Both the position numbers and the translations under genes were made by a program. This document shows, one piece after another, positions 1-11,742 of a stretch of 64,000 nucleotides of DNA. The stretch is taken from positions 992,001 through 1,056,000 of the forward strand of contig NC_092310.1 of assembly GCF_036785885.1 (NCBI RefSeq). Direction: 5' to 3'. This DNA is from Coffea arabica. Taxonomy: Eukaryota > Streptophyta > Magnoliopsida > Gentianales > Rubiaceae. The first letter of the stretch is position 1; every line of letters starts with the position of its first letter. The notes under the pieces were generated by a model, which saw nothing but the letters and a program-made list of their open reading frames with translations, made no database searches and had not been told where the DNA came from.

Positions 1-148
1 GATTAATTTAGGTGTAAACCAAAATAGATAAGAGTTAAAAAATAATAATAATAATAAAGTTGAAGAGTATAATAACACATATAATTGAGGTAGGCTCTCC
101 CAATGCACTATGCATGTCATTAATTGTGAAAAAGAAATAAGTCACAAT

Positions 149-1313
149 TTAAGATACATTCATCGAAAAGTGCTCTCTTGCAGCTATATCTAGAGAAATG
201 CCTCTAGTCTTTACTTGATCAGCGTCTCGAGCAGTCAGCCAATTCTGTTGGAACTATGCAATAGTGCTGAAAAATTAAAAAGAACTATCACAAAATTTGA
301 TATCTATACTATAGTAAGTGATTCTGGAAGTAAATAATGACTATTTGCTAAAGATAGTACAGAGAAGGGAAAGTATCCAGCATTCATGCCAAAACTTCAT
401 TAGCTTCCAAGTTTCCACCATCTAAACATCATTCAAATCCTATCAAAAAAGAATCATATTTGAATTTAACAACCACGACTAGAATGACAATCTAGTTAAA
501 CCACTGATAATGCGCCAGCAGTTTTTGCCATGCTTCGTTGCAAAATTTCAAGAAACTACTAAAGTACCAACCAAAAAAATAAAGCCATCAAGAGCACATT
601 CCATACTCCTAAGTTGAGCTATCATTATATTTGAACAAGGACCTCTTGCCACTCAAACTTTTTCTCAAACATTAATCCTCGACGAATAAATAAAGAATCG
701 AAAGCAAATAAACAGCATATCCATTTTGAGCAACCATCATATATTTGAATAATACGTCTTGCCAGCCAATTTTTCCTCAAAACATGAATGGTAGATAAAT
801 AAATAAAGAATAGAAAGGCAAAAAATAGCTTATACATTTTGGCCTATAAATCATGGAGATACCTATCATTCATGCCACCTTTTTACCAACACAACATGAA
901 TGAAAAATAGAACATCAAGCTAAACCAAAAGGAAAAGTGCAGAAAATTTCAAATAGTGGAAGCTAAAAGTTGAAAATACGTGCATATTATCATTTCATCA
1001 TTCAAATCAGAGAAACAGAGAAACAGAGAAAGGTGAACTGCATGACAAAAATTCTTTCACTTTTATCTATTTAGCAAAAAATGTGAAACACAAAGAAAAG
1101 CGTGCTTTCACTGTGAATTTTGACAATATTATCTATCCCAGATGTAAATAGTCAAGTCCATAAATTGTTAATTAGGCATATAACAAAACAAACTGTTGAT
1201 AATTTTTAATTCGAGCATGTTACCTCATGTAGTTCACTTTGAACCCATCTCGAGTAAAGTTCATTAATTTCAGTGCTTCTAGAAATTGCCATCACTAATT
1301 GTTTAAGCTTCAT
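149..1313 (-). CDS. possible small three-exon gene, unknown function
   Basis: Three short open segments on the minus strand join in phase 0 with GT..AG borders: 1224..1313 (30 codons from an ATG, ending QSELHE), 502..555 (18 codons, FLEILQRSMAKTAGALSV) and 149..244 (31 codons plus TAA, containing SLDIAAREHF). The joined product would be 79 aa, mostly polar and helical in character, with no signal peptide or membrane segment. The donor after the second segment is GTTTAA, which is weak. An in-frame TGA precedes the ATG, so the start is either genuine or the reading is a chance one. I do not recognise the family. The evidence is composition plus consistent phase only, so this may be part of a larger minus-strand gene continuing left of the window, or not a gene. 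Confidence 0.3.
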
Positions 1314-2361
1314 AGTCGTGTAGCTCAATCAAGCTACAAAAGAAGTAAACCAAACAAATTAGTCGAGTAAAAATAGGTTTAAATGAATGAAACAAATACT
1401 ATTTCCTGTATGGATGCAGAAATATAAGAGATTTTGAACTACTAACTAAAAAGAAAAAAAGAGAACTATAACTGTGTAGCAATGCAATTCATTTCCTAGT
1501 CAGCGGTTCACAATTTAAAGCCATTCATAAACCTTTGGAGGGTGATTAGAGAGGGTGTGCTTTTGATCCAATCAGTCTAAACCAGTTCATTCTAATATTT
1601 CATCTACATCCGCGGTTGTACGTATTCCTTGTATTTTATGTGCTTGCAGGTCAATTTTGCTTCTTCCATTACTGGTAGATGCTCAAATCTCGTTAATAGC
1701 AGTGCCGGATATTATTGCTCAAGATTTACAAGGCTCTATCCTCACAATAGACCATCGAATGCAGTCCTTTGAAAGTAGCATAACTCCAGCGATGCCCATC
1801 CCTATTTCTCCAATAAATAAAGTTTACAAAAAATAAAAAGTAAAATGCTTCATTTATCTAATTCTTCAGAACCCAACCGACCAAAAAAGGAAGAAACCAA
1901 ATGCAGATACCTAAAAAGGTCTCAGTTAATCCCTTGTCATGACTAAACAGCTATAAAACATGCAATTTAACATTACCAAAAGCCATCATTATGAACATGT
2001 TATCTTCCTATTGCCGCAAAGAGAAAAAAAATGAGGAGAAAGAATTTCTACCCAAATAACACTATGTGAGCAACGCGGTGTTTTTCTTTCATGTTTTTGG
2101 GTTGTGAAGTAGGAAAAAAGAAAGGCCCCGAATAGATTTTCCAAACTAACCAGTCTTTGTATACTTAAGTAAAAAAGTATTCACTATTTTTTATAAAAAG
2201 CAACCATCAAATATCATATTTACTTCTCTATTAAGACGTACAGGCTTGCAAGACCTCTCAAATACTTAAGATTAGTTAGATATTTCATTCTAACTTCATA
2301 TAGTTTCTGCACTTGAGCATAAAATTTCTAAAAAATTTAAAGCACATTGACAAAAGTCCAT
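1314..2361. other. AT-rich stretch without a recognised gene
   Basis: Nothing I can assign. A plus-strand frame without an ATG is open from about 1566 to 1836 and reads peptide-like (for example VPDIIAQDLQGSI), but it has no start, no convincing splice context and no family I know. If the small minus-strand gene to the left is real, this is its upstream or 5' UTR intron DNA. Confidence 0.3.
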
Positions 2362-3688
2362 TGATAGAGTGCAGTTTAGTCGGTCTTCTCATGTGCTTTT
2401 CCTATTTATTTGGACTAAATACTGCACTAATCGGTGGATTTTACTGAGATTTTGTGTTCTATGCGAATTACAGCATTTAGGGGCAAAAGGAGCTGGGAAA
2501 TTAACTTTTGAAGCCTTCCTGTCAATTAGACGTGGGCACGCCTAAGTATGATGTCCAAAGCCGGATTTGCGGGATTGTTGGCCACGTGCAAACTTCCAAA
2601 TATTTGGAGATTCCTTCGCGGGTGACAATTCTGGAACAATGCTGACTTAGCCAATTTGCACGTGAAGAGTCATTTGGCAACAAGACTTCAATTGGATTTC
2701 AATTGATTTGGTTCCTTCTTTGACTAAACGTGCTGACCCACAAAAGCAGGAAGACTACTGGGTCTCTTTTGGAGACAGCCGCACGAGGACTCTATAAATA
2801 CAATCCCTTCGCTGGCTTCAGGGGAGCTCTCTCTCTCTCGGCAGAAACAAGTTTTAGTTTAGGCTTTTAGCATAGTTTTAGATTTTCTTTTCTTAGCTCT
2901 TTCGCATGGTTGTTCTCCATTAATGGAGGACTAACCTCTTAATTCTAGTCAAGGGGACAACTGAAGACTTGGTTCAACAATTACTGTGAGATCGAAATTA
3001 TTTTAATCGCTTCCTCATTTATTGGTATTTATGTGTTTCCTGTTTTTAATTGTTTTAGTCCTTATGTATGATTGATTAGTGCGCAATAATTAATTATTCA
3101 TATAGGCTATTTTGCTAAATGGAGGTAATTGAATCCGTAATTGTTCGTTATCTCTATCTTAGTGGCAACTGGCGTAATTGGATTTATGTCAGGGGAGCAT
3201 ACGATCTAACTTAAACAAACCCTCATAGCGTGTTTGTTAGTTAGGATTGGGCCTTTCTAATTATTAATGCAATCTAAAAATTAAATCCTACGGTCGTACC
3301 TAGGGTTGTTTTTGGGTTAGAGAAATAGTTAACGGTCGTACCTTAACTGTCGAGAAAGTAAGGAAAGGTTGGTTGTTTATCGCGTGCATGACAACTATAA
3401 CTAACCTATTAATAAATGTGGAATTATCTGTGAATCAATGATCAGTGCCTGAACCATTTCTGAAGTGTAACCTTGGCTAGAGTTTCTCTTAATTATTTCT
3501 TTTAATCAATTATTTTCTACAGTTAATTTATTTAGTTAGCATTTAATCCAAGAACCCCCCATACTTTGGACTCTAGAAGAAACGAATTATCCCCAGTCCC
3601 TGTGGATTCGACCCTACTCACCGCTATATACAAAATCTGTATTTTTCTCGAGTAGGTATTTATTATTGTACAGGTTCGGCACCTGTCA
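2362..3688 (+). mobile_element. solo LTR, probably Ty3/gypsy type
   Basis: A 1327 bp block begins TGATAGAGTGCAG and ends GGCACCTGTCA. It has a TATA box (TATAAATA near 2793) and a CT-rich leader after it. Near its 3' end is a motif I recognise from long plant gypsy LTRs (CCCTGTGGATTCGACCC, about 3600). The flanking 5-mers are TCCAT and CCCAT, a 4 of 5 match to a target duplication. No primer-binding site, gag-pol or second LTR lies next to it, so it looks like a solo LTR left by recombination. The 5' end is less certain than the 3' end, since another TG start at 2520 is possible. Confidence 0.6.
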
Positions 3689-6360
3689 CCCATTTGGGTC
3701 ACTATATAAATTGTGCCAAAGCATCAAGCAATTTCTCTAGCATGATGAAAATAGTATAAAGCAAAAGGAAAAAGCTAAAACTTTGTCACAAGTAAAACAT
3801 CATATAATGAACGAGCTATAACTGCAAACCAAGGTAGCACACCTGAGAATTTCTGGCATAGCTCTCTAGAGATTTTTTCAAAGGTTAAAACAACCAATAA
3901 AAACATTAGAAATTGACATGATCCGAAGATTATTATACAAATGGAAAAAAAAGAATCAGTGATCAAATCTTTAATTAAATTAAGCAGTTATTATGATAAT
4001 TTAAAGTAAGGCTCGGGTCTATTGGCAAAAGTCAGACAGAGATGAGAGTACCGCCATGGCTGCAGACCCAATTGCATTTCAAGGGGAGAATGAAAGCCAA
4101 ATGCCATCAGGGTTGCCTCGCCAAGATATGGCAATCAATTTAAAACCTGAAATACATCTAAAGAAACCAAAATTATATCATTATAGCCCAATTGGAAATA
4201 AAATAAATTAGTCTATTTATAGCTTTCATTCGCTGTAATACTCCAGCCAGAAAGTTACACCATTTTCCAAAAAAATTACCATCCATCCCTGTAATAACCT
4301 AGCAAGAAACAAAAGGAAACACAAAGAAATAGTCAGATCAAAAGGAAAATTAAGACCAAATTGCTCATGAATAGACACATTTATGCAAAAAAAAAAAAAA
4401 ATGAAAGGATAAACCAATATACACCATTCAAGAAATGTCAAACTGAGAAATTCTTGACAACATTAGTTCAGATTACAAAAAAACTTAAAATTTGAATGGC
4501 CCTGCAAATTGTCAAAATCTTAAAACAAAAAAGTGACTATTGAACTCCCTTTGCACCTCTAAATAAGTCTTTAGAATTACTGACATGAAATTGACTTTCT
4601 CAAATCTTAGTTATGTTTGTCCTATAGAACCCATCTAAACTTTGGAATTCTAGGTTAAAGAAATGCATCAGAGAATTATTACTGGCCATAAAAATATTAG
4701 TATTAACTGCTATACATTCATACTTATATGAAAATTAATCATGAAAAGTGTAAGAGAAAATGGTAGCATAGACATAAAATGATAGGAAATTTCACTGATG
4801 AAGAGCTATGCTTTACCTATCTTATTTTGGTTGCCTAGAGTTCAGAGGTTCAAGATCTTCCAAAAAATTCTGAGAAGACTATCTCAAATTGGTACTTTCC
4901 ATTCATAAGGAAAACATTCACAGAGCAACAAGCTTTAAAAAAGTTATGGAAAAAATGATATTCTGTAAAATGAAAAGAAAAAAGAAAGCCATGACCTCTA
5001 GTGGTAATGTCTTTCACAACCCAATAAGTCTATGATTTGGTAAAACTCATTGAGTTCTTTGTATAATACAATAACACCAAAAATTTGAAGTGTTTTTTGC
5101 AACATGATCATAGTCTGTACAAAGAAAAAAGGGGAAAAAATCTCAAAGCTGTTTCAAAAATAAATACCGTACATATATGAGACAATTCAAAAGGTATCCA
5201 CCATTCAAAAATAATGTATTAGCGGCATGCAAATAATGAAGGACCTAAGGCTAAAATTAAAGAACAACCCTATCCAATAGCGACGACCCTTCAATCCAAA
5301 AGCCGAAAAAAAGGAAAAATATAGCATTGTTAACTTGAAAATTTTACTATTCCATGAACTGGTTTTAGAATGATTGAATCTTGATTTGTTCACGCCTTTA
5401 ATGTAGTGATGTATGTTAATAACATAACAAAAAGTACGGAAAAAAAGATAATTTAAGAAAATGGGATCTGAATGCAAACGAATCCTAACATCTTCCTGTT
5501 ATTTCAGCTGCAAAAAATTAACTATACCTTTTCAACAAATGAAGAAACTAGAAAGACCAACAGATCATATCAAATTTTTTATTGGCTACAAAGATAGACA
5601 CCATTTTAGGGACCAGTAAATCTACTATAATTTAGACTATTCGCAAAATGTTAACCCCATTAGACGATTAGAAGCCAATCTTAGCTTCTCAGAACCAAAT
5701 CAATAGGAATTTTATTTAAAAAATTGGAATTTTTGTAAACTAAAATAAATAAATGATGTTCTCGTAAAAGAAAAGGAAAGGCAAGATCTGAAGAGATATT
5801 GAAAACAAGTATCTAAATTAGTTGGGCTCTATCATCACTTACAGTGCTATTGGCTGTTTGTCAAAGAAACCCCAAAAACTAAGAAGGCGCCAAATATTTT
5901 CTTGTTAAGGATTCAAATACCGAAAACCTGGAAAATTACAACCAAAACTTAATTTACCAAAATAAAAACATGAAATCTACAAACTTTTCCCACCTGCAAT
6001 CACAAAAAAAAAAGGTAAAGTCAGATCAGATAAGTAAAAGGAGAAAACAACATGAACAGAAAATTTAATGAAAGAAAAATCTCAAAATGTTCAGATTCAA
6101 TAGCTAAAAGGATTTCAGATTTGTCTCTATCACTTGCTTATCACATGCATAGATAGAAAAATGGTGAAAGGAAGAAGAGGTTTTTGACCAAAAAAAAATA
6201 ATAAGAGAGAAGAAGAGGAGAGGAAGACGATCAAGCAGATGCAGAAACATCTGAAGGCCTTTTATCTTGCAATGTAAAAAAAAAATAAACAACATTAGTT
6301 TGCTCCAAAAGCTACAACTAAACTCCTCATCTCGCTCAAAAAAAGGGAAAAAAATTAAAC
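3689..6360. other. AT-rich stretch without a recognised gene
   Basis: No exon series can be defended here. A short minus-strand region around 4030-4140 is less AT-rich and contains ATG codons, but no frame extends far. The DNA could be intron or 5' UTR intron of a minus-strand transcription unit whose promoter would lie near 6.4-6.9 kb. Confidence 0.3.
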
Positions 6361-6900
6361 GGCTAGATTATTTTTGGCAGAGGAAGAAAGAAGCTCGGAG
6401 CAAATTATTTTTTTCTTCTCACCAAGACAGATAGAAGATAAGAAGATGAAGATGATGTTGAAAAAAAAAGATGGAAGAATGAAGAGTGAGATGATGATCA
6501 TGAAGAAGGAAAAGATCAGGGGCGTCTCGGTGATGCTGAAGAGTGAGGGACCATGGACTGAGAGGAAAGGAAAGGACGGTTCAGAATTCTGAAGCATGGA
6601 GTAGTCAATTCTTACCAAACCCACATGGGTTTCTTTAGGAAGCAAAGAAAGGAAAAAGAAAATAAAGGTGCGAAAGTGGGTTGAAGGAAAAGGACAATTA
6701 CTATTATCTCTTTAGTGGGTTGCATGGAAGCAAATACAGTCGGTGGCTCACAAACGCAATTCACAGCCCAATTGCAAGCAGCAGGTCACGTGAACGGCGC
6801 ATGGAGGACGACAACTTTTCAGCAAATCACCAATTGACATGTCAGCAAAAACACACACCTTCGGACAAGTTCCTAAGCACTTAGTCTACCTTAGGTTGAT
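6361..6900 (-). promoter_or_regulatory. possible minus-strand promoter and leader
   Basis: On the minus strand this reads as a pyrimidine-rich leader (the plus strand is a long GA-rich tract, about 6370-6700), preceded by less AT-rich DNA containing a perfect G-box core CACGTG at about 6786-6791. This resembles a plant promoter and 5' UTR reading leftward. Both apparent ORFs here are low-complexity and I do not treat them as coding. The assignment is by composition only. Confidence 0.25.
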
Positions 6901-7535
6901 TAGGTTGATGAAAAGGACGGACCGTGTGTATTTGCCAAAAAAAAAATTGATAAAAAAAAAAGTTAAAAAAGGACGGACCGGTTAAAAGCAGAACTCCAAG
7001 CTAACAGAGCTGAGACTGGAAAAATGTGAAGCATTTATCAATTAGTATCATGGACAAAGAGAAACAAGTAACGAAATTTTTTTAAGAAAATCGCAATCCA
7101 AACGCAAGTAACGTTTTCTCTACTTCAAATATATGTGTTTTTGAGCTAATTTATAAATCATTTACACATTTTTTTATTTTTTTATTTTGACATCCAAATC
7201 GATGGTTTGACAACTAAAAAGATACAACATGTTAAAATTTAAATATAAAATTGTTTGTATTATTTTTAATTCACTGCAAAAGGTATTCTCATGGTTATGA
7301 ATTATTGCAAGTTATTTTTAAGAGTAGTGTAAGTGATTCATAATTTTAAGTAATTTAACATTTTTTGTCCGAACAAATGACACAAAAATTATTAAAGAGT
7401 TTTTTTTTTATGTTGTTACCAACTCTTAGACTTTCATTAAAGAACTACATCAATCAATTTACAAAAGATAAGCAACAATTTTGGTGTGTTATGACAATTA
7501 AAAAATCGCAAGAAAGGACAAATTTGGAATGAAAT

Positions 7536-7575
<40 letters not shown>

Positions 7576-7664
7576 ATGAGTTTTTTAATATTATATTTTG
7601 AAATGGATTTCAAATGTTACAAAACGCTTAAAACAAGAGAGCCAAATGAGATTTTTTAAAGTTT
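6901..7664. other. intergenic DNA with a TC microsatellite
   Basis: AT-rich DNA with no gene. A (TC)n tract runs from 7540 to 7572. The motif AGGACGGACCG occurs twice near 6915 and 6970, separated by A-rich DNA. Confidence 0.5.
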
Positions 7665-7704
7665 GAGGGCACGGAGTGAAATTGTCAGGTTTCTGAAATT
7701 ATCC
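7665..7704 (-). mobile_element. orphan Mutator-like terminal repeat fragment
   Basis: Read on the minus strand, the segment begins GGATAATTTCAGAAACCT and continues into GACAATTTCACTCC. It is closely similar to the outer terminal inverted repeat of the complete MULE at 11208..16489, whose right end read inward starts GGGATAATTTCAGAAACC. No partner end lies within the preceding 800 bases, so this is a truncated or orphan end of the same family. It abuts the start of the duplicated AAE1 intron copy. Confidence 0.65.
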
Positions 7705-8216
7705 TTTTTAATTTGCTGATTGCCTGGTTATTGAGAAACTTTTTTTCTTTTTGGTAAGTATTGCGAAACTAGTTGGAATGTTAAAAAAGATTTCTACCTT
7801 CGTTCGGAACGATGTCGTCTGGGAATTTTTGTCTCAGTGGATCATTCCACAAGTTGTTGAATAGCCGTGGATTAACATTTCAATGAGCCCACAAGGGACC
7901 AATTCAGTGACTTCTAATAGTTCGAGGTATAATTATGCAATTTATTGTTGCTACTCAACTCTAAATTCGTATAACTCTTTTATTTTGTGAAACAAAAGGT
8001 CACATAGATATAGTGGGGGAAGGGGGATTTGGAACCCAATGCAACCACATTACTTGAAACCTGTAATAGACACACTGACCTATCTATCAAGAAGCTTTTG
8101 AGTGTTTGGAGCATTATAGCATCTATAATAGTTGATATGCGTTGCATCAGGTGCATATCTTCCGGTCTGTATTGCTTAGTGGTCCGCTTCAATTTAAGAT
8201 GTCACTATGAAATTGC

Positions 8217-10265
8217 AGGGTTTGGGGTAGCTATGGTTAGCAATAGGTGCCGTTAGTCAGGGGCGGATTTAAGGTGGGGCAAGTGGTGGCTCCTTAAATT
8301 CTTATAATACCTGTAGAATTTTGATACAATTTCAAGCCCCAGAGGTTTTTTTTACGAAGGAAGTGAAAGAATTACGTGGTACTCGAAATTGGTTTACGAA
8401 CTAATATTCTAAAAGGATATATAGACCATAAAGTTCCATTTGAAATAAACTAAAAAAAAGGTTTTTCATTTCAACTTGTTGATGAATATTTTTTTTTTAC
8501 TTAAAAATTACAAAAACAATAGGTAAAAAATTTTAGTGTTACTTTTACCCCCATTGAAAATTTTTTCTGGCTCCGCCACCGCGGTTAGTGCGATTGTTTT
8601 ACTTTTTTTTAATGATTTGATGTACATCCACACAACTTTGATGTATTTTAAAACATTTATTTTTTACTATGTTAAAAAGTATTGGTATTGTAAGTTGCAT
8701 ACACTTTTTGATCTTAGTTTTATTGTGCCCATATTATCTCTATCTTTCAATTAGAATTATTGCATTCTAATTGTAGTAGTAATTAAAAATATGAAACATT
8801 CAAAATAACTAAATCTCAATAATAATGGTAATTAAAATGAAAAGCTCCCTATTAAAACTATTTAGTGATCCTTACACTTCATCTCCAATCCTTATGTGTG
8901 TCAAAGTTTCTTAGCCAAAATAATATCTTATTGAAATAGTGTGACTGGTTGCATTAGCCACAATTTTAAGATTGTAAAAAATATTTGTATCAAAAAATAG
9001 ATGCTCTTGGAGCAAAAGAGAGATATATAAGAAGCAAAGAGTCCATAATCATTTGGAGAATCTTGACATGAATATCAAAATACAGATGTATAATTATGGG
9101 CTTTTTATCGGTATGAAGAAATACTGAAAGAAAATAACAAATAAAAGAATCCAATTATTTCTATCAATTGAATGTCCATTGGCAATTAAATAGACAGTCT
9201 AAGATAATTAAGCAATATAAATCATTTACATTCTTTACTAACCTTAATAATACTTAGGAAAAAAATGTAAACAATCCAAATTCAATAATGCACCTCACAT
9301 TATTCAATTCGAATTCACAAAAGAAAAAATTGAAAAGTTCAGTTAAAAATATAAAGTAGGATAATTAAATGTTCATATGAAGTTGGGCATAAGCACAGCT
9401 CATATATTTTATTCTTAAATAATTAATTCATTCTAATTGTACAATTGCATTTTGTTTGTCTTACCAGGGAAAAAATAACATTCAAAATGTTATGGCAAAT
9501 AGCATTCAAAATGTTGATACAAATTTTTTCATTTTTTAAAGTTGTTGATTTCATTAGAAACTTAACTATGGGTTTTATTTTTAAGTGAAAAAAAGGCGCA
9601 TCTAGATTGTGGCTAGTAAATGAACTTTCCAAGAGGTAAAAGAAGCGATGAGTTTGGTGAAAATAATTAGAATGACAAAACCTAACAAGCCAATTTATTT
9701 ACTCTGACACACTTCTGGAAATTGATTTTACGGTTTTAGTCTTTACTTTGCTAATAATTATGAATTTTATTTACTGGGCTCACACTTGACATATATACAT
9801 GCATTTCCTGTTTAACAACATCTTTTGTACAATATTAAAAAATATTATTATGATTTAATGGTATAAATAGTATGAGTACACATCATAACCATATTAAGAA
9901 CTGTTTATCAAAATTGAATCCATAAATTACCAAAAAGCTCAAAATAAATTCAAAAATCAATGGATCAAAGAGTTCGTATTTAGATAGTCTTTGTAACAAT
10001 AATTGATTAAAGAAATAGAAAATAGAAAATATTCTATTATCATGTAAACAATCAAATTTCACAAAAAAAAAAGTTTATATATAAGAGATGTTATATTTAG
10101 GTTAATATAATTACATGCAAAGTACGTGAACTATTACTAGCACAATAAAAAGTTATATAAATGTACATCAAATCATGAAATACATCAAAATTATTTAAGT
10201 GTACACTAAATCATTAAAAAGGTAAAACAACCGCACCTATTGCTAATTGTAGCTGCCCCATTCCC
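8217..10265. mobile_element. hAT-like DNA transposon, non-autonomous, 2.05 kb
   Basis: The element is flanked by the perfect 8 bp direct repeat GAAATTGC (8209..8216 and 10266..10273). It has imperfect terminal inverted repeats of about 33 bp: left GGGTTTGGGGTAGC... and right, read inward, GGGAATGGGGCAGC..., both reaching TTAGCAATAGGTGC. The related sequence in AAE1 intron 1 (about 18580) has GAAATTGC once and uninterrupted, which confirms the insertion. An 8 bp duplication is the hAT signature. No transposase remains in the AT-rich interior, and a second small element is nested near the left end. Confidence 0.85.
8258..8581. mobile_element. hAT-type MITE nested in the larger hAT-like element
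   Basis: The 324 bp element starts CAGGGGCGGATTTAAG and ends GGCTCCGCCACCG. Ends of this CAGGGGCGGA / TCCGCCNCTG type are familiar from plant hAT MITEs. The flanking 8-mers CCGTTAGT (8250..8257) and CGGTTAGT (8582..8589) match at 7 of 8 positions. It lies inside the hAT-like element's left subterminal region, so it inserted later. Confidence 0.7.
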
Positions 10266-10415
10266 GAAATTGCTAACCTTATGGAATTGTGCATTTGTGA
10301 CCAATTTTGGTTTCTCGGTGACCATTTACGCCAAATAGGTCTAATCTTGATATCTGAATTTCAGGTGCTTTTTCAAGTTTGAAAGTATCTTGGAAGCATC
10401 TCGGGTGCTAATATC

Positions 10416-10699
10416 TTGGAAACATTATAGGAGGTAGAGAAAGAAGTTAACTTCTAAATTAAAGAGTCGCACTACTATTTTAAAAGGGTTTGAATTCTTA
10501 ACCTATTGTCAGAATTACATATTTGTTTATTGCTTTGTGGCCAAATCACCTAAGAGGATTTGGTTTGCACACGATTTTTTTCGATGGGCATTTATTGTTA
10601 AAACTATCAGTTAGTATTATGTAAGTGCAGTTGTTCCCGTGTAGGGAATAAAATCATACACAAAATACAATTACATCTCAGCTTTAGTATACAAATTTG
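10416..10699. other. short intergenic stretch
   Basis: No gene or element recognised between the end of the AAE1 intron copy and the start of the tandem host duplication. Confidence 0.4.
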
Positions 10700-11207
10700 T
10701 TGACCGTATAGTTTTGCGTAAAGGGAATGCTTCAGGCTTTATCATCCACTTCCTTCTACGTATCAATAAACAACGTAGCAGTTTTTAATGACAGAATGTC
10801 AATAGGTTTTGCACCCTAAACAAAAGCGTGTCAAGGTAGTGTAGGAAATACTCTAAGATGATCGTCCAAGTCAAATCACTTTATCTCCTCCTTCTTAGGT
10901 CTCAATTATTGTCACAACAAACCAAGCCGCCAACATAAATGCACTTAGTAACCAAGTTTAATCTAACTATTCGCGAGTTTTTTGGTCAAAATTTAAACTC
11001 GATTTCAAGCAGATCGAATAGTTTGAGAAGTTCAAACTCTATATGTGAGATTCAAAAGTTCGTTAAGAATAATCGAACTCAATACATGTTCAAGTATAAC
11101 AATGCATCTTAACTTGTATTCTAATATTTACTATTTGCGCAAAGGGAATGTTTCAGGCTTTATCATCCACTTCCTTCTACATATCAAAAGACAACGTAAT
11201 AGTTTTT
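10700..11207 (+). repeat. tandem host duplication, copy 1 and start of copy 2
   Basis: Copy 1 is about 10700..11133. Copy 2 starts at about 11134 and is interrupted after 11207 by the MULE; it resumes at 16490 and ends near 17085. Shared landmarks are CAGGCTTTATCATCCACTTC, AATGTCAATAGGTTTT, GGTAGTGTAGGAAATACT, TTTTTTGGTCAAAATTTAAA and TATTCTAATATTTACT. Copy 1 carries neither the MULE nor the retroposon found in copy 2. Confidence 0.85.
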
Positions 11208-11261
11208 CTGACAGTTTCACTCCCCTCCCCTGTGGTTTCTGAAATTCCACAAACCTCCCCT
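11208..11261 (+). repeat. MULE left terminal inverted repeat
   Basis: 54 bp, identical in inverse orientation to 16405..16458. The outer 31 bp found at the right end are missing here, so this end is shorter than the right end. Confidence 0.9.
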
Positions 11262-11604
11262 AAAACTAAATAGGGGATGCCAAAATAGACCCAATTTCAA
11301 AATACAAACAATAAAAAATTAGTAGCTGGAGAGAGAAACAAGTGTATTCCACAAATGCCCTCATTATCTTGGGTTAGAGAGCTAATGCAATGTGAAGAAA
11401 AATGAGGGAATTTAAGAAGAATGAAACTTGAGGGGGTGTAAGTGAGACCAATCAACAGAGAAACTTACAATGAGGAGTAGTGAACAAATGCAATGCAACG
11501 GCTCTTTCTGGCAGCCAGTTCTAACATCTACATGCAACGGCCAACTCCGAAGGCTATTTATCAGAGTAAAATGCAGCAGCCACAGATGCAACAAACAACA
11601 ACAG

Positions 11605-11742
11605 ACAAATGTTAATCTGTGAGATGCAACTAAAATGCTTGGTGTTGGATGCAACTGAAGTGTTGGGTGTTCCACAAATGTTAATCTGTGAGATGCAACT
11701 AAAATGCTTGGTGTTGGATGCAACTGAAGTGCTGGGTGTTCC
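11605..11742 (+). repeat. 69 bp tandem repeat in the MULE 3' region
   Basis: Two nearly identical copies (11605..11673 and 11674..11742), each starting ACAAATGTTAATCTGTGAGA. They differ at only about one base, so the duplication is recent. They lie downstream of the transposase stop codon. The long minus-strand frames over this part are products of the repeat and are not annotated as genes. Confidence 0.85.

Larger units (their letters stand above)
7705..10415 (+). repeat. ectopic copy of AAE1 intron 1, split by a transposon
   Basis: 7705..8216 and 10266..about 10415 align, with many substitutions and small indels, to about 18095..18794 inside intron 1 of the acyl-activating enzyme gene. Shared landmarks include TTTGCTGATTGC at the start, GAGCCCACAAGGGACCAA, ATCAAGAAGCTTTTGAGTGT and ATATCTGAATTTCAGGTGC. 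Neither AAE1 exon is included. The copy is interrupted by the hAT-like element 8217..10265. The open frames near 8000-8250 are chance frames in this intron copy. Confidence 0.85.

Noticed and set aside
1566-1836. Plus-strand open frame without ATG, peptide-like
   Set aside because: No start codon, no convincing exon borders and no family match from memory; kept only as a note.
2520-3688. Alternative 5' end of the LTR at TGTCAATTAG
   Set aside because: The flanks (CTTCC and CCCAT) do not match, whereas the start at 2362 gives a 4 of 5 match and a more typical LTR beginning.
6355-6645. 96-codon minus-strand frame with many Phe/Ile/Ser
   Set aside because: Low-complexity translation of a pyrimidine-rich leader; the opposite strand is open too.
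8029-8256. 75-codon plus-strand frame
   Set aside because: It is made of the AAE1 intron copy and runs into the hAT element; the frame is broken in the source intron.
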